A stretch of 64,000 nucleotides of DNA from Xenococcaceae cyanobacterium MO_188.B32. GTDB lineage: Bacteria > Cyanobacteriota > Cyanobacteriia > Cyanobacteriales > Xenococcaceae. Below are positions 1 to 7,519 of this stretch, piece after piece. The stretch is taken from contig JASJDJ010000010.1 in the NCBI GenBank assembly GCA_030065635.1, positions 1 through 64,000 of the forward strand, written 5' to 3'. The notes below the pieces were generated by a model. It was not told where the DNA came from. It saw only the letters and a list, made by a program, of their open reading frames with translations, and searched no databases. Each line of letters opens with the position of its first letter. Position 1 is the first letter of the stretch. A program made the position numbers and the translations under genes.

Positions 1-424
1 TTCAAGCGATCGCTCCCTAAACCACCGATTCCTGTTGGCTTATTTTCCCGTTATCGATTGTCATTAAGCCCAAATTATTGAAAATAAGCCTTGGGGGGAA
101 ATCCAGTTCTGGAGGGGGTTTCAGAGATGCCGTGAAAAGTAAGCTCTAAACCTTGATTTCATGGCTTATCCGAACAGTATTGCGACTGTAGTTTATACGC
201 ACAAAAAAAACCTCAGTTTTGCGACCGAGGTTAGTTCAGGAGAAATCAATGTTGACGCGAAATGCCTAAATTGTTAGGAGCTTAACTAAAAACTCAGGCA
301 ATTGATAAAAATACGATAGGCAACTACTGGAAATAAACCTTTAAGATAGTTTGTTAATTTATGTAAAATAATGTAACAAATATTTGCGTAAATAGCAAGT
401 TTTATTTTCCAATTGGGGTGTGCT
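1..424. other. Non-coding stretch left of the IscB element
   Basis: I see no convincing gene here. The stretch holds a HIP1-type octamer near its left edge and one terminator-like hairpin (listed separately). The left boundary of the IscB element probably lies near the right side of this stretch, but I could not fix it, because these elements have no long terminal repeats. Confidence 0.5.
202..233 (-). terminator. Rho-independent terminator-like hairpin
   Basis: Read on the minus strand, an AACCTC/GAGGTT stem is followed directly by a run of eight T. No minus-strand gene is visible upstream of it inside the window, so it may end an antisense transcript or be a relic. The plus-strand reading has no T-run. 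Confidence 0.45.
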
Positions 425-701
425 TTTGGGTAAACTACTACTACTCATTAATTCAGCAGCCAGTCAGCACCCCACACTGAAGTTGGCGGGGCTTTGTGCC
501 TCCCCTTTAGTTAGCTGACCAGTCTAAGTTCTTAGCGAACTACGTTATTTAAGTCACGACACCCTTAAGTTCTTGCCAGCTTTCTGCTCTGTCGTTAACT
601 ATTAAACAGTTCTACGAGGGGTAAAACAGTGTAGTTAACCAAAAAAGCTTAAATAACATTGACGAGGCAAACATTACACATTAAGTAGAAGAGACAAAAC
701 C
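425..701 (+). ncRNA. Candidate omega-RNA (HEARO-type) of the IscB element
   Basis: About 275 non-coding bases lead directly into iscB. They contain several strong helices: GTCAGC pairs with GCTGAC around a G-rich/C-rich inner hairpin near 465-525, and GTTAACTA (594-601) pairs with TAGTTAAC (632-639). IscB genes are known to be preceded by a structured guide RNA (omega-RNA, formerly HEARO) whose guide is its 5' end. Position, length and folding fit that. The exact 5' end, and so the guide, cannot be read from sequence alone; it should lie just left of the scaffold, around 390-430. Confidence 0.6.
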
Positions 702-2102
702 ATGTCTAACTCTGTATTTGTTCTAGATACTAATAAACAACCATTAACACCCTGTACATCAGGAATGGCTCGTAGTTTACTCAAAGCTGGCAAAGCTTCG
801 GTATTTAGGCAGTATCCATTCACAATAATCTTAAAGAAAGCAGCAACTAAACAGGAGGTTAAACCATGTCAACTTAAATTAGACCCAGGTTCTAAAATCA
901 CTGGAATAGCAATACTTCAAGAGAATAAATTAATCTGGGCTGCTGAATTAGCTCATCGTGCTCAACAGATTAAAAACGACTTAAAATCTCGTCGTTCTCT
1001 CAGAAGAGGACGTAGAGACAGAAAAACTAGATACAGACAACCTAGATTTCTGAATAGAACTAGAGGGAAAGGTTGGTTAGCACCTAGCTTAGAACATCGT
1101 GTTTTAACTACTATGACCTGGGTAAGACGATTAATCAAGTTTTGTCCTATTAGTTCGATAGTAATGGAACTAGTTAGATTTGATACTCAGAAGATTAATA
1201 ATCCTGAGATATCAGGAACAGAGTATCAGAAAGGCACACTTTATCAATACAAGGTCAGAGAATATCTCCTAGAGAAATTCAATCGTACCTGCGCTTATTG
1301 TGGAGCTAAAGATACACCATTAGAGGTAGAGCATATTAAGCCCAAATCTAAAGGTGGTTCTAATCGAGTATCTAACTTAACTATTGCCTGTGTACCTTGC
1401 AATCAAGCTAAATCTAATCTAGATATTCAAGTGTTTTTATCTGACAAGCCATCGGTACTAAATCGAATCCTCAAACAAACCTTAGCACCATTAAAAGTGC
1501 GGAATGCAATGCCAGGTAAGGTCTTGAGTTCAAACGGTGGTCGCAAGCTGACGAGGAAACCTCGTCAGTTGCCATCTTCTCAAGAGAACCTAACGAATGC
1601 AGCAGCAGTCAATAGTACTCGCACTCAATTATTTAATAGTCTCAAAAGAATGGGTTTGCCTGTAACTACTGGTACTGGTGGGCAAACTAAGTTTAATCGA
1701 ACTCAGCAAGGTTTAGCTAAAGCTCATTGGTTAGATGCTGCCTGTGTTGGGGATACGCCAAAACTAGAAATAATAACTAACCAGCCTTTACTAATTAAGT
1801 GTAGTGGTCATGGCAAAAGACAGGTAATTCATGTTGATAAGTTTGGTTTTCCAAAACTGAACAAAAAAGGTGAATTAGTCAGAAAGTTAGCTTTAGTTAA
1901 AACTGTTAAAGGGTTTGAGACTGGAGATATAGTTAGAGCCGTTGTCACCAAGGGCAAGAAGGTTGGGTCTTATTTAGGTAAAGTTGCTATTCGTTCTAGT
2001 GGCTCATTTAATATCAAAACTGTCACCGAGACGGTACAAGGTATTAGCTACAAATACTGTAAACAAGTCCATCGTCAAGATGGTTATGTTTATGGGTTTT
2101 AA
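702..2102 (+). CDS. iscB: IscB RNA-guided HNH/RuvC nuclease (OMEGA system)
   Basis: This is a 466-residue IscB, the transposon-encoded relative of Cas9 that cuts DNA under guidance of an omega-RNA. Visible parts, in order: an N-terminal PLMP-type domain (here PLTP, residues 14-17), RuvC-I with Asp61 in KLDPGSK, an Arg-rich bridge helix (about 97-124), RuvC-II with Glu156, an HNH domain with CAYC (197-200), EH (210-211) and CVPCN (230-234), and RuvC-III with His342 and Asp345. All catalytic positions look present. One oddity is an extra stretch of about 33 residues (266-298) between the usual APLK and NAAAVNSTR segments. It coincides with a palindromic repeat element. The ATG at 702 has only a weak GA-rich ribosome site. 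No tnpA is present, so any movement would need a transposase in trans. Confidence 0.93.
   Translation: MSNSVFVLDTNKQPLTPCTSGMARSLLKAGKASVFRQYPFTIILKKAATKQEVKPCQLKLDPGSKITGIAILQENKLIWAAELAHRAQQIKNDLKSRRSLRRGRRDRKTRYRQPRFLNRTRGKGWLAPSLEHRVLTTMTWVRRLIKFCPISSIVMELVRFDTQKINNPEISGTEYQKGTLYQYKVREYLLEKFNRTCAYCGAKDTPLEVEHIKPKSKGGSNRVSNLTIACVPCNQAKSNLDIQVFLSDKPSVLNRILKQTLAPLKVRNAMPGKVLSSNGGRKLTRKPRQLPSSQENLTNAAAVNSTRTQLFNSLKRMGLPVTTGTGGQTKFNRTQQGLAKAHWLDAACVGDTPKLEIITNQPLLIKCSGHGKRQVIHVDKFGFPKLNKKGELVRKLALVKTVKGFETGDIVRAVVTKGKKVGSYLGKVAIRSSGSFNIKTVTETVQGISYKYCKQVHRQDGYVYGF
1494..1595 (+). repeat. Palindromic repeat element (family A) inserted in frame in iscB
   Basis: The element starts with AAAGTGCGGAATGCA (1494-1508), a word also present at about 28666 and 53392. 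It holds nested stems: TCTTGAG (1522-1528) with CTCAAGA (1579-1585), and CTGACGAGG (1548-1556) with CCTCGTCAG (1560-1568). It is translated as an extra segment of about 33 residues in IscB without breaking the frame. Confidence 0.65.
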
Positions 2103-2103
2103 T

Positions 2104-2178
2104 ATTTCACGGACGACTAAAGTCGTCCAACTGTTGTTCCTCCGTGCGCTGAAGCAGCACGGTTTCCCAACTGCTTAA
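2104..2178 (+). mobile_element. Right end of the IscB element (two subterminal hairpins)
   Basis: Immediately after the iscB stop there is a perfect hairpin (GGACGACT at 2111-2118, AGTCGTCC at 2121-2128) and a second one (CCGTGC at 2142-2147, GCACGG at 2157-2162) followed by TTTCCCA. Paired imperfect hairpins at the end are typical of IS200/IS605-superfamily elements, to which IscB elements belong. The element ends only a few bases before the next start codon. Confidence 0.6.
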
Positions 2179-2182
2179 TATC

Positions 2183-2782
2183 ATGATTATTGCAATTACT
2201 GCGTTGAAAGGAGGGGTCGGAAAAACTACAACAGCGATTCACTTAGCTGCTTTTTTTCAATCTTTAGCCCCTACCCTTCTGATTGATGCCGATAAAAATC
2301 GCTCAGCTTTAGTTTGGTCGAAAGAAGATAAACTACCTTTTTATGTAGCTTCTCAAGCGGGGGCTCCTGGTTTAATCAAAAAATTCACCCATATTTTGAT
2401 TGATACTCAAGCTAGACCAGAACCAGAAGAATTAGAAGATTTAGCAGCAGGTAGCGATCTGCTAATTTTACCGACGACTCCTAATCCTTTAGATTTAGAT
2501 AGTACAGTTAAGGCGATCGAGTTGTTAGAACCGCTCAATGCTCAATATAAAGTCTTGCTAACCCAGGTTGACTCTCGCACTACCACTGGTAGAGATGCCA
2601 GAAAATTCCTTGAAGAAGCTAAACTGCCTTTATTTAAAGTAGATATTCCTCGCTTAGTAGCTTTTGAAAGAGCCCCTAGCCGTGGTGTAATTGTTAAAGA
2701 TTATCCCGATCCGCGATCGAGCTTGGGGTGGTCAAAATATCGGGCAATAGGTAAAGAAGTTATGGCTTATATTAAGGAATGA
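2183..2782 (+). CDS. ParA/MinD-family ATPase
   Basis: A 199-residue P-loop ATPase of the ParA type. The deviant Walker A motif KGGVGKTT is at residues 9-16 and a Walker B-like HILIDTQ lies near residue 70. Such proteins dimerise on ATP and DNA and position plasmids, chromosomes or protein complexes. It is short for the family and has no N-terminal DNA-binding domain, like the small orphan ParAs found on chromosomes. No parB is nearby. The start codon lies five bases after the IscB element's end hairpins, and no clear Shine-Dalgarno is seen. The insertion may have separated the gene from its own promoter. Its cargo is unknown. Confidence 0.85.
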   Translation: MIIAITALKGGVGKTTTAIHLAAFFQSLAPTLLIDADKNRSALVWSKEDKLPFYVASQAGAPGLIKKFTHILIDTQARPEPEELEDLAAGSDLLILPTTPNPLDLDSTVKAIELLEPLNAQYKVLLTQVDSRTTTGRDARKFLEEAKLPLFKVDIPRLVAFERAPSRGVIVKDYPDPRSSLGWSKYRAIGKEVMAYIKE

Positions 2783-2787
2783 AAGAT

Positions 2788-2818
2788 AAAAAATGAGGAA
2801 CTATCGTAATTCCTCATT
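2788..2818 (-). terminator. Rho-independent terminator between convergent genes
   Basis: The stem AATGAGGAA (2792-2800) pairs with TTCCTCATT (2810-2818). On the minus strand the stem runs straight into six T, so it would end the minus-strand transcript that crosses the decayed methyltransferase. Confidence 0.6.
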
Positions 2819-2831
2819 CTCAGGGAAAAAT

Positions 2832-3199
2832 CTAGGCTTTTCTGGCGATAACTGCATAAAAAGGATCTCTGCTACCCATACCGAGCATTTGCCAAAAAGT
2901 AGGGACAGTAGATGGACGGACAATTACTTCTGGAGTAGTAAAGCCAGAAACAGATAAAAAATACCGTTTTACTAACTCTACCCGACTCCTTTCTGTTCCA
3001 TCCCGCCAAGCAGCGATCGCCTCTTTCAAAAACTTTTCCATCTACTGAATATTCCTTCTGGATATTGTAAATACTGATTGACATTGGTTAGTAGAGCGAT
3101 AAATCCTTCGTCTACGTGAGTGACAAGACGAGGATAGGAATAAAATTCTAGGTCGTTAGTTTCGTCTAATTTTGTTCTTTGTTCTGGTCGTAATAACAT
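2832..3199 (-). pseudogene. Decayed class I SAM methyltransferase (internal deletion and frameshift)
   Basis: Starting at 3199 on the minus strand there is a reading frame beginning MLLRPEQRTKLDETNDLEF and running through a THVDEGFIALLT segment. This matches my recollection of the N-terminus of a cyanobacterial methyltransferase of about 210 residues. The frame then jumps to QYLQYPEGIF, a segment from well inside that family, and stops. A second, shifted frame (3041 to 2832) carries the family's C-terminus: AIAAWRDGTERSRVELVKRYF through DPFYAVIARKA. The SAM-binding middle (about 80-100 residues) is missing and the two remaining pieces are out of frame, so the gene is almost certainly dead. 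The family assignment rests on remembered homologues, not a search. Confidence 0.7.
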
Positions 3200-3261
3200 G
3201 ATTCAGTCATAACCGGCTCGGTTATCACTTTAATCAATTATCCAACGACTAACAACCAACC

Positions 3262-3858
3262 CTATACATTATTTTTTTCTTTTGCCAGTACAAAGACATT
3301 CCCCTGATTTCCTCGACCAATACGCATATCTTCATCCAAATAGGTAATTTCTAGCCAACCTTGTCTTTCTCGATTAGCAAGACTAAAGTCAAGAGGAAGA
3401 AATTTTTTACCTGTTTCTATGTCCTTGATAAATTTCTCAGGAGATTGATAAGAGAAAAAGCGTTGCAAACCAACAATAGAACGCTCGAATTTAACACTGA
3501 CCCTACTTTCAGACACTGGTTCAAAATTAGCCGACACGGTGACTAAACCTTCTAAAAAAGGTAAACCTACAATTTCTGCTATGTTATATAACTTAGCTTC
3601 GGCAGTGCGGATACACTGATATATTTGTCCTAAATTTAATAAAGGAAAGCGATCGATCCCCAAAATTTCCCGACTGGTAGTATATAACAAACGCCAATTG
3701 CCTTCTAGCAAATCTTTTGCTTCTAGAGGTCTGGGAGTTGGGTTTCGGTCTTCTAACTGTTGTATGGCAGAAAGGACTCTAACATTATCGATTTCACTAG
3801 CTAATAAGCCTCGATTTTTACCAGCGATCGCTTCTAACAGTTCTGATTTTTTGGTCAT
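3262..3858 (-). CDS. PAP/fibrillin-family lipid-associated protein
   Basis: A 198-residue protein with the plastid-lipid-associated (PAP/fibrillin) fold along nearly its whole length. Marks of the family include the LEGNWRLLYTTSREILGIDRFP segment near residue 50 and a conserved strand-rich core ending in DEDMRIGRGNQGNVFVL. In chloroplasts and cyanobacteria such proteins associate with thylakoids or plastoglobule-like lipid bodies and protect photosynthetic membranes under stress; they are thought to bind hydrophobic compounds. It has no signal peptide. It lies in a minus-strand series with a lipoprotein and sigF, but the gaps suggest separate transcription. Confidence 0.85.
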   Translation of the reverse strand: MTKKSELLEAIAGKNRGLLASEIDNVRVLSAIQQLEDRNPTPRPLEAKDLLEGNWRLLYTTSREILGIDRFPLLNLGQIYQCIRTAEAKLYNIAEIVGLPFLEGLVTVSANFEPVSESRVSVKFERSIVGLQRFFSYQSPEKFIKDIETGKKFLPLDFSLANRERQGWLEITYLDEDMRIGRGNQGNVFVLAKEKNNV

Positions 3859-3943
3859 TGGTATGTAGTAGCTTTGGCAATTAATTTCTTCCTAGCTATT
3901 TTATAAATTACCCAGACCCTCTGTATTGACTATGTATCTATCT

Positions 3944-4732
3944 TTAATTATTCTTACTATCCTTTAATTTCTGTGATAGAAAATTAGGAAGCCAAGTTTC
4001 TGAAGTAGTTAATGGTTTGCTATCTAATTCGTCAATTAATTGGGCTGTAATGTTCGATTCTTGCTCTTGTTCTATTGCTGGTTGTTCTCCCACTGCTTTG
4101 ATTATTTCAATTCCTTTGTGCTGTAAGACAACTTTAGGCGTGGGAGAATTAAGTCCTTCAACACGTTTGATGAGTACTCGTCCATTAGATACATATTCCC
4201 CTATACCTACATGACGAGTATAAGCTTCGTCAGGAGCTTTGACAATTACTTTGGTCGTACCACCTAATTTTACTATGCCAGTAATAATTACTTGTTCTGC
4301 TAGTCTTAACTCACTATTTTTAGCTAGATCGCCCAAACTATCTATAGTTGGAACACCAGTGATATTTTCAGGGATATTATTTCCCCCTCTAGAAAGAGGA
4401 AAGTTTGGCTCACTAGTGCGTTCTGTCTCATTTTTAATTTTTTTTATCTCTGGTTTGAGACCAACCAGAGCAAACGGATCTTGCCTGCCTCGAACACTTC
4501 CACTTACTCGCACATCGGGATCGGTAGCAGGAATTAACCCACTAACTCTTTGTGGTCTGGTAGTATTTGGCTCTTTTTCCGTGTCTTTGGACTGGTTTGG
4601 GGTCTCGGATAAATTTTTAGCAGTGGTCGAAGGTTTTGGAGTTGTAGTCTCCTTATCCTTTGAGCCTATAGTACAACCCTCAGTAGCAATAGCTAATATA
4701 GCCACTAATCCTAATAATGTAATTTTTTTCAT
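3944..4732 (-). CDS. Putative lipoprotein of unknown function (PilP-like features)
   Basis: A 262-residue protein with a lipoprotein signal peptide: the charged start MKK, a hydrophobic core, and a lipobox ending at Cys20 (ATEGC). A long Ser/Thr/Pro/Lys-rich linker follows, then a conserved SGLIPATDPDVRVSGSVRGRQDPFALV segment and a compact beta-rich domain (about 140-215) with an ITGIVKLGGTTKVIVKAPDE core. The RQDPF motif and small beta domain recall PilP, the type IV pilus alignment lipoprotein, but I cannot confirm homology. Its neighbour, sigF, controls pili in Synechocystis, which makes a pilus role an attractive but unproven guess. Confidence 0.6.
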   Translation of the reverse strand: MKKITLLGLVAILAIATEGCTIGSKDKETTTPKPSTTAKNLSETPNQSKDTEKEPNTTRPQRVSGLIPATDPDVRVSGSVRGRQDPFALVGLKPEIKKIKNETERTSEPNFPLSRGGNNIPENITGVPTIDSLGDLAKNSELRLAEQVIITGIVKLGGTTKVIVKAPDEAYTRHVGIGEYVSNGRVLIKRVEGLNSPTPKVVLQHKGIEIIKAVGEQPAIEQEQESNITAQLIDELDSKPLTTSETWLPNFLSQKLKDSKNN

Positions 4733-4850
4733 AACTAATCCCTTAAGGCTTGACGAGCAAAAACCTCGAAATAGCTTATCGATCGTTAAAGTACTTAATT
4801 ACCGACTCCAAGATAGCAGCTAGTTCTAATATCAGCCAGAGGGTTAATAA

Positions 4851-5627
4851 TTAATATTGTTCTGGTTGCATCGATTTTTTCAGTGAGTTAACACCTTTCT
4901 TAAGCTGACGAGAGACAGTTACTACACTAATTCCTAATAATTTAGCAGTTTCTTTTTGAGTTAAGTCTTGTAAAAAAACAAATTCTAATACATTTCTGGT
5001 TCGGTCTTCTAGTTCGGATAAAGCTTGTTGAAGACGAATACGGTCTTCATAAGCTAATTGAAAACTGCGATGCTGAGGATCGGGAACGAGATCGCAAAGA
5101 CTAGTAGAAGTATCGTTATCATTGTTGACAGAAATATCTAAGCTTATTGGTTGTCTATTTCGATAAGCCAAGTCGATATCTTGCCATTCTTTCAAAGAAA
5201 TTTCTAAAAATTGAGCAATTTCTGAATCTGTAGGTTGGCGGTAAAAACGCTCGCGAAAGTTTCTCATAAATGAATTAGATTGCTGTCTTAACTCTAACCA
5301 ACGACGGGGAATACGGACAGTGTAACTCTTGTCTCTTAGATAATGTTGAATTTCACCACGAATGTAAGGAATGGCAAAAGAACTAAAAGCATGACCTTTA
5401 TCGATATTGAATCTTTCGATGGCCCGAATCAAACCAATCGAACCAACTTGTAATAAGTCGTCGTAATTTTCATGGCATTTATTAGTCCAGTGGTAAGCTT
5501 CTTTTTTTACTAACCCAAAATTTAATTCCATAATTCGATTACGAATTTGGGTATTTCTTGTTTTTTGATATTTTTGGAAAAGACTTAAAATAGTAATTTT
5601 AATATTTCGATCTAGATAAGTTTTCAT
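4851..5627 (-). CDS. sigF: Group 3 RNA polymerase sigma factor, SigF type
   Basis: A 258-residue sigma-70-family factor without region 1. Region 2 (core binding and -10 recognition) is clear: YDDLLQVGSIGLIRAIERF, then FSSFAIPYIRGEIQHYLRD. Region 3 follows with the PTDSEIAQFLEIS helix. Region 4 ends the protein with a helix-turn-helix, LTQKETAKLLGISVVTVSRQLKK. Size and architecture match cyanobacterial SigF, which in Synechocystis directs type IV pilus genes and motility. An AT-rich intergenic region of nearly 400 bp precedes it, suggesting its own promoter. The exact subfamily (SigF versus other group 3 factors) is inferred. Confidence 0.8.
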   Translation of the reverse strand: MKTYLDRNIKITILSLFQKYQKTRNTQIRNRIMELNFGLVKKEAYHWTNKCHENYDDLLQVGSIGLIRAIERFNIDKGHAFSSFAIPYIRGEIQHYLRDKSYTVRIPRRWLELRQQSNSFMRNFRERFYRQPTDSEIAQFLEISLKEWQDIDLAYRNRQPISLDISVNNDNDTSTSLCDLVPDPQHRSFQLAYEDRIRLQQALSELEDRTRNVLEFVFLQDLTQKETAKLLGISVVTVSRQLKKGVNSLKKSMQPEQY

Positions 5628-6016
5628 CTTATAAATTCCTATACCGAAAGCAAAAATTTTTAATTTTTACTGAAATATAGAGTGATTTAAATCACAAATA
5701 TTTTTTAAATAAATAATTAGATTTAATTCAAACTAAATCAAGCTTATTGTTTACTATTACTTAGAGACAACAGCATTTTTTACTATTTTTTAAATTAAGT
5801 TTTAGTTAATTAATAAATAAAAGACAAATTATATTTAAAGTAATTAGTAAAAATACGTAATAGGAATTAATTGTTGTGAATAATCATCCTGAAATTACGA
5901 TCGTTTACCAATGCTAATTGCCACAAAAAAAAGGGGCTATTACCCCTAAATAGTTTTTATTCGGTTTATTCTTAAGTTAAACTCAGTCTATTGATTAAGC
6001 AGAAAATTTGCTGATA
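5628..6016. other. AT-rich intergenic region between psbO and sigF
   Basis: A gene-free stretch of nearly 400 bases, very rich in A and T. It holds the psbO terminator at its psbO side and must contain the sigF promoter on the minus strand. I found no tRNA or small ORF with coding character. Confidence 0.5.
5924..5948 (-). terminator. Terminator of psbO
   Basis: The AGGGG/CCCCT stem with a six-base loop is followed on the minus strand by eight T. It lies about 70 bases past the psbO stop. Confidence 0.75.
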
Positions 6017-6847
6017 CTATGCTGCTGGTTCAATTCGACCATAGAAAGTTCCCTGAATTTTTACTTCTTCTGGTTCTTCAGCACCTAAATCTGTAGCTGA
6101 AGGCTGTTCGCTAACAAAAACTCCGGCAATTTCTCCTGTTTCGCTATCTACTTTGGTAACGTTTAGAGACATTTTGCCTTTACGAGCAACAAATTCTTTG
6201 ACGTTAGCACGAGTGAAATCTTCATCATCTGCTCTTGCTGGCAGAGCAACAGCATTATCATATCCACTAGCAACGCTACGACCTTTAGGATCGAGAAAAA
6301 CTTGTCCGCGATAAGAAGGAACGTTAAATTCTCCTTTAAAGTCTGTCGAAGAGTTAATGGATGTAGAACCAGGTTCAGTAGTAGCAACTAAGTTTTTGAT
6401 AGTGAAGAGAAAAGGAACTTCTTCTCCACCAGGAAGGAGAACAGTAATTGCCTGAAAATCAATCCCGTCTTCTTCTTTATAAGTTAAGACTCCGTTAGAA
6501 TCTGAAGAAACTGTGCCAGTAATTTGTTCTAGAGTAGAAGTATCTCTGGTCAAGATTTTACCAGGGATAAACTCTGCTTTTTTCCGTTTGTTAGTAGGCT
6601 CTTCTTTGACAAAATATTGACTTGGTTCTATACATAGATCGGTCAAAACATATGTTTGAGCGGGATCGATCGGTATTGAACCGCGACTTGTTTCTGATAT
6701 TTGGGGACAAGTATTGGCGAGTCCAGTATTGAGAATATCATCGTAAGTTAATCGATCTCTACTGATATTTTGCGGATTTTCACTACAAGCTGTTAGTACC
6801 CCTAAGCATAATGCTAAAAAGGCAGCAATAAATGCACGATACCTCAT
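6017..6847 (-). CDS. psbO: Photosystem II manganese-stabilising protein PsbO
   Basis: The 33-kDa extrinsic subunit of photosystem II, which shields the Mn4CaO5 cluster on the lumenal side. The mature protein shows the family's DRLTYDDILNTGLANTCPQ start, the conserved Cys pair (in NTCPQ and DLCIEP), the ITGTVSSDSNGVLTYKEEDGIDFQ stretch, and the FKGEFNVPSYRGQVFLDPKGR loop. A cleavable signal with a lipobox-like LTAC precedes it. I prefer the second Met (6847), giving MRYRAFIAAFL, because known cyanobacterial PsbO proteins begin this way; an upstream in-frame ATG at 6859 would add only four residues. It is monocistronic with its own strong terminator. Confidence 0.95.
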   Translation of the reverse strand: MRYRAFIAAFLALCLGVLTACSENPQNISRDRLTYDDILNTGLANTCPQISETSRGSIPIDPAQTYVLTDLCIEPSQYFVKEEPTNKRKKAEFIPGKILTRDTSTLEQITGTVSSDSNGVLTYKEEDGIDFQAITVLLPGGEEVPFLFTIKNLVATTEPGSTSINSSTDFKGEFNVPSYRGQVFLDPKGRSVASGYDNAVALPARADDEDFTRANVKEFVARKGKMSLNVTKVDSETGEIAGVFVSEQPSATDLGAEEPEEVKIQGTFYGRIEPAA

Positions 6848-7097
6848 GGTCAACCTCAATTTTTTAACTTTAGATTTAACATCGAGCGCGAAGAATTAGA
6901 AAAAACAGGCGACTCTACTCGTCAATTTCACCTAATCTGATTGGTATCTACTCTACCAAATCAACCCTCCCCATAGTTCAATCAAAAAAAAATCTCAAGC
7001 TAAATATGTTTTCTTAACCACAAGCTGAGAAGAATCAGCGTATTATTGAAAATGATCTTTGGAAGAGTATAGTTGAGACTTACATAGTAGGATTTGT

Positions 7098-7430
7098 ATG
7101 GATTATGAGCAGAATTTAGAGTCAACCGTCCCAGATGATGCCTTACAGGAAATTTTCAGTAAGACATGGTCTATAGCCGAAAAAAAACAACAAGATATTC
7201 TTTTTATATTATCTGTCTTAAGAGGTCTAGAGTTAGTCCATCGTCAAATTCGTACAGAACTGTTTGAGCCTTCTTTGCCAGAGACACGCAACGATTTATA
7301 TCAATTAGTTAAGGATATAGAAGAAAAAGGAGGTTGGCCCTATATTGAACGGATGAAATTACAAGATTTATTACGAAATCTACAATTAGATACGATCGAG
7401 GAGACTACATCAAATCAAGAGCAAGTCTAA
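7098..7430 (+). CDS. Conserved cyanobacterial protein of unknown function
   Basis: A 110-residue acidic, probably all-helical protein with no signal peptide or membrane segment. The middle (WSIAEKKQQDILFILSVLRGLELVHRQIRTELFEPSLPETRNDLYQLVKDIEEKGGWPYIERMKLQDLL) looks like a conserved helical bundle. I do not recognise a named domain. The gene precedes a phosphohexomutase by about 90 bases on the same strand, so cotranscription is possible. The ATG at 7098 is the first plausible start. Confidence 0.65.
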   Translation: MDYEQNLESTVPDDALQEIFSKTWSIAEKKQQDILFILSVLRGLELVHRQIRTELFEPSLPETRNDLYQLVKDIEEKGGWPYIERMKLQDLLRNLQLDTIEETTSNQEQV

Positions 7431-7519
7431 GCCCGACTTTAGATGAGTTTTCTAGTTCTCAAACTGGATGGAAGAAGCTAATCTAAAAAAAGTTATTCGC
7501 TCTACTAATATTTAGCTTT

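Noticed and set aside
1984-2178. Open frame overlapping the end of iscB and its right-end hairpins
   Set aside because: It lies in another frame over iscB and over palindromic end sequence and has no protein-like pattern.
4239-4823. Long plus-strand frame of about 190 codons
   Set aside because: It is the antisense shadow of the lipoprotein gene and has no recognisable domain.
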